NCBI GenBank assembly: GCA_963383645.1
Contig: OY726566.1
Span: forward strand, 99,154,302-99,218,301
Direction: 5' to 3'
DNA length: 64,000 bases
Source: Muscardinus avellanarius
Lineage: Eukaryota > Chordata > Mammalia > Rodentia > Gliridae
Positions 44,428 through 56,593 of the stretch are shown here, one piece after another. Each line of letters opens with the position of its first letter. The stretch's first letter is position 1. The position numbers were made by a program, and so were the translations under genes. The notes beneath the pieces were generated by a model. It had not been told where the DNA came from. It ran no database searches and saw nothing but the letters and a program-made list of their open reading frames with translations.

Positions 44428-44640
44428 AGCTGGGCATGATGGTTCACGCTTGTGATCCCAGTACTTGGGATGCTGGGAGAGTAGGCTCACGGGTTCAAAG
44501 CCAGCCTAAGAAACTTAGAGATGCTCTTGACAACCTGGTGAGACCCTGTCTCCAAATAAAAATGAAATCGGGCTGGGGATGTAGCTTGGAGGTAGAATGC
44601 CTCTGGGTTCTATCTCTAGTGCCAAAAAAAGAAAAAAAAA
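44428..44640 (+). mobile_element. B1-dID SINE
   Basis: AGCTGGGCATGATGGTTCAC to GTTCTATCTCTAGTGCC plus A-tail. Flanks ACACATTTTAAGG and ATACATTTTAGG look like a decayed TSD. Confidence 0.9.
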
Positions 44641-45724
44641 TACATTTTAGGTTAGAGAAACATTGCTCTAGAGTAGGTTCAGGGATCTAAGGACCCTTCA
44701 GATTTTATGCAAAACACTTTAAAGTGTTCACTTTTTAGGAGGGTGTTCATAGCTTTCAGTATTTTCTCAGAGGATTCCATGACACTGTCTGTATTTTTAT
44801 AGCATCAAAAGCATTGATTTATGGCCTGATTAGATTATTTTTGGTCTTTATGTTTAAAGTCAGTAAGAAACTAGCTGATGTCCTTTCTTTCCCTGTACTA
44901 CGTTTGTTGAATTCCTATGGCCCAAAGATTTTTCCAACAGTGTTTGGGAAAATATGATCGCTCAGATGAATATTTTTTGAATGCCTAATATGTGTTAGAC
45001 AAATATTTTTTTCTCCAAGTCAGTGAGAAGGAAATGAGTTTTTTAAAAAATTTATGTTTTGGAGGGGTTGTGAAAAGTTCTGAGTAAGAAAGCTAAGATC
45101 AAAGTTGGCTGCGTTTACTTGTGACTTTCCCTTTAAAACCTGTTCCTTACTGCTCTGGGCTGGATACACCAGCATCAGCGATCAAATTACAACCCTGAAA
45201 GCACAAACTCACACTCCTATTACCCAGGGATGCTCCTACTCCCATCATGGCTCTTTGCACGGCTGGTTTAGGGTGCTCAGGACGCCCTGGCCAGGTGCTC
45301 CAGCTGCCCCCTGAGCGTCCCCCTCTCACCTGCCGCCCACCTTCTGGACTGACTGGGGCTCCCCCTCAGAGCTCAGAGTGGGAAGCTCTCTCCTAAGCCC
45401 AGAGTTGGGCACTCCTCCATCCTCACTTATGCTTGTCACACCATCTGCTGATCGCCTAATCGTCCTCCAATCAGACCATGAGACCCTCGACGGCTACGGC
45501 CCCGGCTCCTGCACCAAGCTAAGACATGATGCGAGCACTGCTTCCAATTGGCGTTCACCCCCGCTGCCTGGTGGAGCCACGCCTCCATCCCTTCCTGGAT
45601 GTCATAAATATCTACGAGCTTCTTCATATAAAGGTGTGGAAGCCAGATGTTTGGCCCTTCCCCAGCAGGTTTAATTGTTCCCGAGTTCTCAAAGGCATCT
45701 GTTTATTCATTTGCTTCAGACTGT

Positions 45725-46005
45725 TCCAGTATCAAGAGAAGGCTATCAGTTTTCTCTGGCTGGAATGTCTACCTCCCCATAGTTTGCAAATTCAGACAAT
45801 ACTGACGTCTGCCATTTATTTTCCTTCTCTGTCTTACTCTTGGGTCTTATGGGCCCGCTCTGAGTGCATATGCACATATAGACCTGTCTTTCCTATCAGG
45901 CTATACGCTCCTTGAGGCGGGAACTGGGCCTCATTCGATCTAGAGTCCCCGGGGACTGGCACGAGGAGCACTGCACAAATGCTGGTCGAAGGAAATTGGA
46001 TGTTA
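45725..46005 (+). repeat. L2 3' fragment
   Basis: TCTCTGGCTGGAATGTCTAC, CTATACGCTCCTTGAGGCGG, GAACTGGGCCTCATTCG and TGCACAAATGCTGGTCGAA follow the L2 3' consensus order. Confidence 0.65.
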
Positions 46006-46014
46006 GATCAGTAG

Positions 46015-46293
<279 letters not shown>

Positions 46294-46816
46294 TGAGGGA
46301 TGGAGGAATCAGCCTAAGATGCTAGAAACACGTGACGGACCTAATAGGGAGATTGTGCGGCTTCCTGTTGGATTTTAGTCAGTTCCACTGAAAACTACGG
46401 TTGTTGTTGTTGTTTTTTTAAAGGGTGCACTGGATTGCTACAAAAAGGTGGTATTTACACTGAAGGAACACTGAAAGATAGCCAAAGCTCAAGAGGATTT
46501 AAGGCTAGTAAAAATGCTAAAACCAGGCGAGTTTTCTAAAGTTGTGTTCAAAGCTAGACCAAGGAACTTTGAGCAAGGTGACGCATACCTGCAGGGAAGC
46601 AAAATCCCGAGGAACTTACGCTTATGTCTTTTCCAGAAAGAACAAAATATTAAGGCCAGAAAGGGAAGAAAACAAGATCAGGAGGGAACTCGACCCCCAA
46701 GTCAAAGCGAGAGTGTGTAAGAGGACCCTTTATACTCGTTCAAGACTCCAGCCTACTAAAGAATGCACATGCCCCATCAGTTTTGCAAACTATATATCCT
46801 GCTTTTTATCTTTTTT

Positions 46817-46999
46817 TGTGCAGTAATGGGAAATTGAACACAGGGACATTCTACCTCTGAGCTATAACTCTTAGTGAAACAGGGTCTCACTAAGTTGTGG
46901 AGGGCCTCCGTAAGTAGCTGAAGCTGGCCTCGAACCTACAATCCTTCTGTCTCAGCGTCCCTAGTACTTCCAAGTATATACAAGCATACCACCATGCTT
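46817..46999 (-). mobile_element. B1-dID SINE, old
   Basis: Reverse ID box (GGGAAATTGAACACAGGGAC) and reverse B1 (CTGGCCTCGAACCTACAATC) with a degraded end. Confidence 0.85.
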
Positions 47000-47354
47000 T
47001 TAATCTTTGATGAAAAAGGAATCTCAAAAAATGAGAACGGTGACAGAAAATGGTGGAGGACAATGCTGTCCATATCTTCCAATAATGAGAAGGGAATTGT
47101 AGCAGGAATTCACTTTCTCCTTTTCATAGAAAAAGTCTAAAGTGAATTAACAAACAGATGCCTATGAGAATTCTGACAATTGTGTACCACACATTTTTTT
47201 TGAGGGGGGGAAGAGATGTCAAATTAAACCTCACTCTGCATTCTTAAAGGGATTGCGGATAATGTATTTACTCTTTTGTTGATCATTTGGCAAACATTTA
47301 AATACCCGCCACAGTCTGGTCACTGTCTAGAGGCTGATGATAAAGAGAGAAGAC

Positions 47355-47513
47355 AAGAGCGTGGTAGTGCACGCTGGTAATCCCAGCATTTGGGAGGCTG
47401 AGACAGAAAGATTGTGGTACTTAGTGAGGCCCTTTGCAACTCAGTGAGACACTGTTTCAAAATAAAGAATAAAAAATAGGTGGGGTGTAGCTCGGAGATA
47501 GAATCCCTTTGGG
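47355..47513 (+). mobile_element. B1-dID SINE with deleted centre
   Basis: GAGCGTGGTAGTGCACGCTG to GAATCCCTTTGGGATTGAG. The ID end passes straight into a GA tract. Confidence 0.87.
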
Positions 47514-47529
47514 ATTGAGAGAGGGGGGG

Positions 47530-47587
<58 letters not shown>

Positions 47588-47828
47588 AGAAGAAGAAGAA
47601 GAAGAAGAAGAAGAAGAAGGAGGAGGAGGAGGAGGAGGAGGAGGAGGAGGAGGAGGAGGAGGAGAAGGAGAAGGAGGAGGAGGATGAGGAGGAGGAGAAG
47701 AGAGAAGAAGGAGACAGAGAGGAGGAGGAGGAGGGAGAAAAAGGAGGAAAAAGAGGAGAAGAGGGGAGGAGAGGGAGAGAGAATGAGGGAGAGAAGAAAA
47801 GAAAAATAAGGAGGAGGAGGAGGAGGGT
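47514..47828 (+). repeat. 315-bp near-pure polypurine tract
   Basis: (GA)n at 47533-47585, (GAA)n, then (GAG)n and mixed GGA, with only a handful of pyrimidines. Begins at a SINE tail. Confidence 0.96.
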
Positions 47829-48116
47829 GAAGACACGAGCATTTTAATAAGAATTGCATTGAATCTGTGATGCCTTTTGGTAGTATGAGGAGGAGGAAAA
47901 TGAATGTTGAGGAAGAAAACAGTTCAAACAAGGTTCCATCCCTCCAGTTTTTCACCACCAATCTCACTAATATGTACAGGGAGGGAGGGAGGGAGGGGAG
48001 AGAAGGGGCGGTGTATGAAACACACAAGTCGTGTGTGTATATGTGTTTGTATTACTTTGACTCTCACTATGATACATAATTACATTGCATCAATAATGGT
48101 ATTTAAAAAGAGACAG

Positions 48117-48331
48117 AGGTGGCGCAGCTTGTAATCCCAGCATTTGGGAGGCTGTGACCGGAGGATTGTGGTTTGTGAACAGCCTCAGCTACTTTGTGAG
48201 GCCCTGTTTCAAAATAAGGAATAAAACATAGGGCAGGGGGTATAGCTCGGAGGTCAAATGCCCCTGGGTTCCACCCCCAGATCCACAAAAATAAATAAAT
48301 AAACAAACAAACAAATAAATACATAAATAAA
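48117..48331 (+). mobile_element. B1-dID SINE with (AAAT)n/(AAAC)n tail
   Basis: Starts GGTGGCGCAGCTTGTAATCC (short 5' loss), ID box GGGCAGGGGGTATAGCTCGG, tail of AAAT and AAAC units. Confidence 0.9.
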
Positions 48332-49624
48332 GAGAGAGAGAAGGCATGGTCTGCTCTCAAGGAGCTCACAGTGTAGCGAGGGAGGCAGATGGCAGAGGTC
48401 AGCACAGCCAGCATGGGAAATGTCCCTGCAGCAGAAAGCTCAGGGCCACGGGGATGTGAACAGGGTAGCTTGCTGGGGGTGAGATGCCTGGGCTGCGTCT
48501 TAAACCAACCCCCTGGACTCCTCCTGCGTCCAGTACTGTGGAACCATCCCGGGTGGTTAGGTCTGTTTGTTTGCGTTTGTCATCACAAGAACTTAGGAGC
48601 AACGCAGGCTCCCCGAGCTTAGACAACCAGCCCCGGCCATGCGACCAGCTGGAGGAAGAGCACAGGTTTGTTTGCATCCATCTCCTGGCTCAAGGTCAGA
48701 GCTCTTTTTACTGCACTATTACAGTGGCCGCCTCGGGGGACATTTCTGGATGCGAAGGTTTAATCGGGTAATTGGCCACTGACCCAAAACCTGCTCATCT
48801 TCCAGCCCCAGAGCAGCATGCCCAATTCCAGACACCACGTGGCCACTAGGCGGGGACTGCCGCGTGGCCAAAAGGATTGCAGAGGCTTAACCTCTTCTCT
48901 GCTGCTTCTGGGTTCTCTTCCTGAGCAGGGCGCTGCTATACCCCTGCCCAGAGACTCCTGAGCACCTTCTGCCCCACTGGGCTCCTCCAGGCTGAGCCCA
49001 CGGTTCAGTGTAGACTGTTAATCCGCTAGACTCAGCAAGTGGAAAGGGAGCCGAGGGACACGGCCACCACATGAGTGGACAGCGAAGGCGCTCCAGGAGC
49101 CTCCATGGCCTGGAGCCCACCCGAGTCCCCGAGCAGCGTGTCTCCACAGGATACCCAGGATGCACGACCAGAGAGCTGACCCGGAAGAGGACCCGCTCTG
49201 ACTGGTGTGAGGGGAGCGGACAGACTCAACCTCTGTGTTTGAGCAGAGGGCACCAAAGAACATGACTCTTAGCCTCAATTGATTTCTCCTCAAACCATTG
49301 ACCGGCTCCCCCTAATTTCTTCCTAAGGTCTGGAGGTGCAGGGCCCCAAATTCCAGAGTATGGTTCCAGTTTCCTTCCTCTTCCACTCGACACAGGATTA
49401 AGCCTTCATCATTAAGTTCGAGTCCCCCAGACAAGATTTAAGGGCCCCATCACTTAGATCGATTCCACATGCTCCCACCTAACCACCCACTCTCCCAGTC
49501 CCAGCAGTCACTGCAGCCGGCCTGGGCCCTCCATCCTCTCCCCAGCCTGCCCCTGGACCTTTCCATGCGCTGACGGTCCCCTAGAATGGGAGGCCACGGG
49601 ACGGGGGGCAAGCCTTTATTGGCA

Positions 49625-49770
49625 GGGTGAGCTTGAAAAAATCACTTCTTTGAGTCTCTTATTTCTCCTTTGGAAAATGGGGACACAGTCTACCTCCCTG
49701 AGCTGCTATGAAGCTCGCTGGGGCCAGGCTTATAAGCCCCATACAGTATGTGGCAGGCAAGACAAGCACT
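49625..49770 (+). repeat. MIR
   Basis: AAAATCACTTCTTTGAGTCT, TTTGGAAAATGGGGACACAG, CTACCTCCCTGAGCTGCTAT and CAGTATGTGGCAGGCAAG follow MIR order. Confidence 0.65.
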
Positions 49771-49819
49771 CCTTGGAGCGGCCTTTAGCAAGAAAACCCT
49801 CTTTCTCTTCTGCACCCAT

Positions 49820-50090
49820 CCAAACCCCAGCCGCCCTTCACGGCTCTCCTTAGAGTCTGCCTCCTCCAGGAAGCCTTTGCTGCCCCGTCCACACTCGCTC
49901 TTCTGCCCGTTCTTTGAACTCTTCTGCGCTCACTGATCCGAGACCCCCATTTTTTCGACGGATCCCACGGTGCTTTCTACTCTTTACAGTAAAGGAAATT
50001 ACGACTTTTGCCGTAATTACGTGGTCGTGAGTTCTTTGAAGGCCGAGAACTCTATCTTCTACTTCTTTCTTAGACCCCAGTGACCAAATG
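49820..50090 (+). repeat. L2 fragment
   Basis: GAGTCTGCCTCCTCCAGGAA, GCCTTTGCTGCCCCG and TGAGTTCTTTGAAGGCCGAG, then CTCTATCTTCTACTTCT. This is the L2 3' order. Confidence 0.6.
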
Positions 50091-51230
50091 CAGCAGGACT
50101 CTTCTGTATCCAATATATTCTTGTTCAAACCAAACTGGATCTCTGTGAACTTGAAGTAGGAATGTCACGTGACCATGCACATCCGCTGCCCACTACTCCA
50201 GGAAGGACACCCACAAAGACGGAAAGAGATCCCGCGTGGCTTAGATCTCCAGGGAACCCTAGTATTTATCATTTTCCATCTGGGGACGTATCCACTTATC
50301 TTTCACTTTGTTTATGGTCTTTAAGCCAATTCCATATTCATGATAAAGCAACCCTCGGTGGCTCAAATTTTTTTTAAAAAACAGTCAGTAGAGTGGGATT
50401 TTCTTGCAGGTTTTTGAAAGTCAAATTAAACTGGGTTCCCTTTTTTCCATACGCTTATTTATCTGCTGGAGGAATTCGAGGAGATTAGTGAGGCATGATT
50501 TCTCCTTCCGGACACCAGGCTGTCTTCTGTCTAATAAGCCCTGCTTACTTAAGTGTTCAGAGAGTCAGCTTTATTATACATTCACTCAGTAAACATTAAA
50601 CGCTTGCTCCATGCAAGCTTTCCCGAAACGGTCCCTTGTGGTGCAGAAACACCTCTGCGTGGTAGTTTGATGCATTAAGTGAAAAGGAGCTTAAGGAAAG
50701 CAGAGCTTCTTTTTCCAACGCTGAGGGTCTGTCCCTGCTCACCAGGCCAGACCAGGGAGCCTGGTGGAGACTGGTGACTCGGGAAGCTGATGTGAGCTGC
50801 GAGCATCCGTGAGGGATCTGTGGAGCACACTCACTGGAGGTGGGGTGATGCTGCAGGGAACTCCCCGACACGCGTCAGCATTGGACAAAGATTTGAATTC
50901 CCAAATCGTTGGATATTTATCATTTTCCAAACTGCAGAACAGTGGTCTGAACAGACATGCTCAGACTGAGGTGGTGGGTCTCACCGTGCACTGTCCCGTC
51001 CACGACTTTGGTAGCCCTGGAGCTTGCGTGGTGTCTGGGCTCCATCTTGACCATTTTCCACGTGGAGTCCCTGAGCCTCTTTGGGGGACGCAGGACTTCC
51101 TGCAATCACTCCATGTCGGTGCAACCACAGTCCACCGTTACACCCAACTACGCAGTCTTAGTGTTCCCGAACCCCAGCTGCCCCAGACCCTCAGGTCTTA
51201 GAGAATTTTCCTTGAATTTTTCTTTTCTTT

Positions 51231-51433
51231 TTGGTACTTGGGATTGAACCCAGGGACATACTACCTCTGAGCTATAATCCCATAACCCCTTTTCTTATTC
51301 TTTTTTTTGAAACAGTGTCTCATTAGGTTACCTAGGGTCTCACTAATTGGCTAAGGCCGACCTGGAACCTGTAATCCTCCTGCCTCAGCCTCCCAAGAAC
51401 TGGGATTACAGGCAGGCACCACCATGCCCAGCA
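51231..51433 (-). mobile_element. B1-dID SINE
   Basis: Reverse ID box (CTTGGGATTGAACCCAGGGA) and reverse B1 to CAGGCACCACCATGCCCAGC. Confidence 0.92.
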
Positions 51434-52059
51434 TGGACGTCTTAAATGAGCTTTTTTGGTTGTCAGGTATTCAATGATGTCATGAAGGACTCTGGCTTTT
51501 TGTGGTTTTTTTGTGTTTTTTGTTTTTGTTTTTTAATCGTGGAAACTGAAGCCAAGCCCATGTGAGAGCAGAAATGGTCAGCACCAGTGGTAGAACTTGT
51601 TCTTGGCCTCCCGTGAAGGCCCAACGTTGAGGTGTGGGATGGGTGATAGGAGATGGGCTGGTCTTCAGCCCACGACCGTTTGCTCCATTTGGATGGGGCG
51701 GGGGACACGGAGATGTGTCCAGTCCTGAAACCCGCTGCTGTGGAGGTGTGGGCTGTGGTCCAAGATGGTGGCATGGAGAGTGGGCGCAGCCGTAGGCTCA
51801 CTTGACCCCAGTTGTGCTGCTTGGATGTGAAATGGAGGTGGGATGGGTGACAGGAGTACGTCTCCTCTAATCGTTTGGATTTAGAATGTCCCCTAGCCCT
51901 CCTGGAAACGAGGCAGCCATGTTGGATGTGGGCTTGGTGGCCAGGGAGGGGCCTTGGGGGGGGGCCTTGGGGATTATATAAGGTCCTTCCTCCCCTTGTT
52001 ATCTCTCTGGCTTCTGACCTCCATGATATGAGAGCAGCGCTCTCTCCCTCCCTCCCCCC

Positions 52060-52064
52060 TCTCT

Positions 52065-52117
<53 letters not shown>

Positions 52118-52138
52118 CCTCCCTCCCTCCCTCCCTCC
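52060..52138 (+). repeat. (CT)n/(CTCC)n
   Basis: About 20 CT units then CCCT units, inside the LTR. Confidence 0.96.
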
Positions 52139-52232
52139 CCGCCCCACTGCCATGACCTGAGCTCTGCAGACCAGACATGACATGGACTAAACCTCTAAAA
52201 TCTCCAAAACTGTGAGCAAGTAAACCTTCCTC

Positions 52233-52679
52233 AGCCGGGCGTGGTGGCGCACGCTTGTAACCCCAGCATTTAGGAGGCTGAGACCCAAGGAGCGCAGTTC
52301 ACGGCAGCCTCAGCTACTTAATGAGGCCCTCCGCAACTTAGTGAGACCCTGTTTCAAAATAAGAATAAGGTAGCCGGGCGTGGTGGCGCACGCTTGTAAT
52401 CCCCGCACTTGGGAGGCAGAGACAGGAGGATCACGCAGGTTCGAAGCCAGCCGCGCACTGGCTTAGGAGACCCTGTTTCCAAATAAAAAAATTGTAATAA
52501 TAGGTCTGGGAGTGTAGCCTGGAGGTAGAAGGGCTTCCAGGAACCCCAGTACCACAAAATAAATAAGTAAATAAATAAGAATAAAAAATAGGGCAGGGGG
52601 TAAAGCTCGGAGGTCAAATGCCCCTGGGTTCCATCCCCAGACCCACAAAAATAAATAAAATAAAATAAATAAATAAAGT
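52233..52679 (+). mobile_element. B1-dID SINE, outer of nested pair, 11-bp TSD
   Basis: AAACCTTCCTC (52222-52232) and GAACCTTCCTC (52680-52690) bracket it. The B1 half ends near 52360; the ID box resumes at ~52588 (GGGCAGGGGGTAAAGCTCGG). Confidence 0.93.
52372..52577 (+). mobile_element. B1-dID SINE, young short-B1 subfamily, nested in linker
   Basis: AGCCGGGCGTGGTGGCGCAC to GGCTTCCAGGAACCCCAGTA with an (AAAT)n tail. Sits in the outer linker, where AAGAATAA occurs on both sides. Confidence 0.93.
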
Positions 52680-52846
52680 GAACCTTCCTCTAAGTCACGT
52701 GTGGTCAGGCTTATTAGATCCCAGCAATGAAAACGTTGACTGAAACAGGTAGGTACCAGCCTTCAGGGTCTCCCCTGCAACGCAGCGATCACCTCTTCAG
52801 GCATAGATAGAGCCACTGACAAATGTCACATCTAAAGCCATGTGAT

Positions 52847-53396
52847 AGCGAGTGTCAGCCGTACCCAGAAGCTGTGTTAGTCGGTCGCCATCCACCATTG
52901 CCAAGCTATGGGACCAGCCAAGATGTCCATCAACAGATGAATGGATTGCAAAACTGTGCGATATGTACACAAGGGAATTTTACTCAGCCATAAAAAAAAA
53001 TACAACTGAGGTATTTACAGGGAAATGGATGGATCTTGAGGACATTATGCTAAGCGAGATTAGTCAGTTGCAAAAAGTCAGGAATCAGATGCTTCCCCTA
53101 ATATGTGAAAGCTAGGGTGAACGAGGTCATAGGAGGAACTCCGGGTGAAAAAGGAGATCCTATAGAGGAGCAAGCAAGGCAACCTAACTGAGGGGATGGG
53201 AGGGGGGAGAAGGAAACCATCTTTAAAGCACCTGATGTACTTATTCATATCGAAGTCAACCACTAAGCCAAGCATGGGAGGGAGGGGTGGGGAGGGAGTG
53301 AGGTGGGGACTGGGCGGGGGCCGGCTGGGTGATGTGCGCATTTATGCCCACACAAGTTTTTTACCCCATTAGGATGTATAAATACAATGCACTAAT
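52847..53396 (+). mobile_element. 5'-truncated L1 (ORF2 end and 3' UTR) with 13-bp TSD
   Basis: AAAGCCATGTGAT occurs at 52834-52846 and 53397-53409. ORF2 C-terminal text (AGATGTCCATCAACAGATGA, TACTCAGCCATAAAAAAAAA, GAGATTAGTCAGTTGC) is followed by the full L1 3' UTR, ending ATGCACTAATA. It gives the reference 3' UTR for the two minus-strand L1 ends in the window. Confidence 0.92.
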
Positions 53397-54089
53397 AAAG
53401 CCATGTGATGGATTTGGTGAGGGTTTTATGCAGATCTATAAAAGTTCAGGGGCCTGGCCGCCCCAGGGTTAGCCTCTCAAAGGGCTGCTTCATCCACTCA
53501 CCCCATGGCGTTAGAATCAGCCGGTGAGTCACTGGGAACCCGCAGCTCTCTTGGCCCTGGCTGAGATGACTGAAAGGAGGAGCAGATTAGTCACAGGAAA
53601 CCTTGTTACTCTCTGCATCTGCAGCCTCACCCCTTCCAGAGAAGCGGGGAATGTGCAGGCCCATCACAGAGTAACTCAGCAAGGAGGACCCAATTCTGAG
53701 CTGCTCCTCTCCTCTGGCCACATTTGCAGACCTGTCCATCTAGAGTTCCTGGGCCCCGTTCCCTTAACTGAAACACAGCAAGTAAATAAAGACGTTCAGG
53801 TTCAGGTTTACAAACGTGCTAGCTACGATTTTCATGAAGAGGTTGCTGGGTATGACCAAGAGAAGCTCTCAGTGCTTCACGCAAACCTGGAATTTTTTAA
53901 ATTTTTATTTATTTACTTTTTTTTTTTTTTTAGCAGTGCACCTCAAGAGAAAAGTCAACCCCACATTCTAGGTCCACAGGTCTGAGCAAGGCAGAAATCC
54001 TCCCTGCAAGCACAGCCAGCCAGCAGAAAGCAGGGAAACCTGAAATGTGGGAGTAACCTCATTTGCCCGACACCCCCTCTTCTTATTTC

Positions 54090-54288
54090 TAGTGGGGATT
54101 GAACCCAGGACCTTGAACTTGTTAGGCAAGTGCTCTACCACTGAGCTACATCCTCAGGCCCTTTTGTAAGATTTGTATTTTGAGACAGGGTCTTGCTCAA
54201 TTGCCCAAGCTGGCCTCGAATTTGCAATCCTCCTGCCTCCATCTCCTGAATAGCTGGGATTACAAACATGTGCCACCGTGTTCAGCCG
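54090..54288 (-). mobile_element. B1-dID SINE, old type with long ID part
   Basis: Reverse ID keeps the loop lost in young copies (CTTGTTAGGCAAGTGCTCTA). B1 ends TGTGCCACCGTGTTCAGCC. An early form of the fusion. Confidence 0.88.
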
Positions 54289-55051
54289 GGCCCTCCCTTC
54301 TGAAGTAGGTCCTTTAGTTCTATGTGAAATGTTTCTGTGATGCAGGCATCCAGCACTGGAAGCTCCTCTCTGGTTGAGGTGCTGATGGGAAGTGCCAGGG
54401 GCAGCAGGATGGGGTGCTGTCCCCTGCCTGGGTGCCTCCCCTTTCACCCGTTCTACTTGTGTCTGGACATGGCTTGTCCTGCAGAATTCAGACACATGGA
54501 ATTGCATGCAGTCTGTAAAACCCTCTTGGCTGCAAGTTTCTGACATGATGGGTTGGTCTGCACGTTAGCCATCTTGAAAGAAACCGGGTACCTCAGGAAG
54601 CCTTAGGACTGAGGACTGAATGGCATTCAGAGGTATTGATTCTCAGAACCTGGGTGTTCTCTCTGCCTTGAAGAACTTTCTTTTTTAAGTGTAAAATCTT
54701 GTGGAAGGTTATTTCCTGTTTTTATGCCTTACTGGATTCAGTTCGTCAGGAAGTCAACTTTAGTATTTAAAAAAAAAAAGAAGGAAGTAAAATTTTGTCC
54801 TTATATTTATGTCTCTTGCCTTACCTTTTGTGGTGGCACAAGTAGAAATAGATGTGTAAACCAGGAGATTAACCCCTCGCTCTGGGGTAAGAAGTACAAC
54901 TGCACCACAGAAGCAACTCTAGTCTCACAAGGGGCGTGTTCCCGGCCATGCTGTGGACGTCAATCTCCGTGCCAGCCATCCTGTCCCCCACTCTTCCCTG
55001 CCCCAATCTTGTTTACATAACCCCCCTTTCCTTGCCATTCACCCCTCTTCT

Positions 55052-55266
55052 TTTTTTTATTTTATTTTATTTATTTATTTATTTATTTTTTTGGTGGTAC
55101 TGGGGTTCCTGGAAGCCCTTCTTCCTCCGGGCTACACTCCCAGACCTATTTCATATTTTTGAAACAGGGTCTCTTACGCCAGCACGGCTGGCTTCGAACC
55201 TGTGCGATCCTCCTGTCTCCGCCTCCCAAGCGCGGGGATTACAAGCGTGCGCCACCACGCCCGGCT
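55052..55266 (-). mobile_element. B1-dID SINE, young short-B1 subfamily, 14-bp TSD
   Basis: TTCACCCCTCTTCT at 55038-55051 and 55267-55280. The (ATTT)n at left is the reversed tail. Confidence 0.95.
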
Positions 55267-55344
55267 TTCACCCCTCTTCTAAGCCAGAGCCCAGCAGCAT
55301 GGTAAAAGGCCTCGGTTTACACGGAAAGGAATGAAGTCCTGTCC

Positions 55345-55420
55345 CACGTTGGCTGGCTCTGCCTAGCTCAGTGACCCTGGGCCAGTCCTTCAACCTCTCT
55401 GAGCCTCAATTCCCACCAGC
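55345..55420 (+). repeat. MIR core
   Basis: CTCAGTGACCCTGGGCCAGT then CAACCTCTCTGAGCCTCAAT. Confidence 0.7.
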
Positions 55421-56593
55421 ATTTTATGGAGCCATTTCAGCTTCAAGGGCAGGGCAGAGCTCCCTCTCAGACCCTCAGGAGAACAGCTCCCCACCAGGGA
55501 CACCCTGCTGCTAACACTGCTGGGGCGAGAACTCTGCTGAGACCCACTGAGGGGTCTCCTTTGAGGATCGAAGGAGCCCTCACCCCCTCCCTGCTCAGGA
55601 AAGGCCCGTCACAAGCAGGGCTAACAGAAACAGCCCACGCACGGCTTCCTCCCCTCAGTGGAGAGGCTCCCAGGCAGGGCGCCGTAGCCACGCCATGCTT
55701 CTGTTCAAATCAGAAGACGTCCCCGCCACCAGCCGGAGCCAGCTTGGCAGATGGAGCCTGAACTCATTTCTTAGCTCCTGAGCCACGCTGTGAGCCGCGG
55801 CCACACCTCACAGCCTCACCTGGTGGCCGCTCTCCGGGGCCAGTCAGAGCCGGAGTGGAGAGAGGGAAGCTGGCATCATTTCAGTGGCCATTTGCTGTTG
55901 GCACAGAGGATGAATGACAGTCATTCAGTGCGGGAGGAAAGGAGACCTGTACAATTTTTACTTTTAGTATTTTAAATACTTCTTTCATCTTTAGCAAAGG
56001 AAACATCTTTACTATCTCAAAGCACCACAATTCAAGCCCTGCTTGATTGAACTCTTTGTACAGCCAGACTGCAAAAGTCATATATTGAAAAGAGCCTCAA
56101 GTAGAGAACTTCAGGTGACAGAATTCTCAAGTCTGGCTGATCGGAATCTGGTGTGGGGGGTGAGGGCGCCAGATGTTTCCTGTATCCAGGTGAGGAAGAG
56201 GCAGGTTGTACTATGGCCTTCCTTGAGCATCCAGGAATGGTGGAGATCAGCTTTTTGGCCAAGCATGCCATGCTACGAGCCTGCTTGACATACTGACCAC
56301 TAAATGAGTTTGGCCATATTGGTATCATGACCACCAAAGTGTCACAGTAGCCCTGGGAATCTTCTGCTTACCTGGAGAACTGTTATCTGCTGAGAATCCC
56401 CGTGAGGTAAAGTCAGTCACCTGCCTCCAAGGAGACTTGCAAGAGAGACTGAGGAAGCCAGCAACCGCCCAAAGTCAGGGAGACTGATATGAACCAGTGA
56501 GGAATGCATTGCCGCCCACCTCCTACAGGTCATTGAAAGGCGGTGACCTCGGGCCTGGGCAGAAGACAGACTCTGAGGTAAAACTGGGCCAGG

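Larger units (their letters stand above)
51850..52750 (+). mobile_element. LTR, MaLR-like, split by nested SINEs
   Basis: AATCGTTTGGATTTAGAATG, GAGCTCTGCAGACCAG, CTAAACCTCTAAAATCTCC and GTGAGCAAGTAAACCTTCCT precede the SINEs. TCTAAGTCACGTGTGGTCAG, ATCCCAGCAATGAAAACG and TTGACTGAAACAGG follow. Order and end (GACTGAAACA) fit a MaLR LTR. It contains a (CT)n/(CTCC)n run at 52060-52138. Confidence 0.65.

Noticed and set aside
47320..48027. 235-aa and 133-aa minus-strand frames rich in Leu, Pro and Ser, and a Glu/Arg-rich plus-strand frame
   Set aside because: Created by the GA/GGA repeat and the adjacent SINE; no domain and no splice context.
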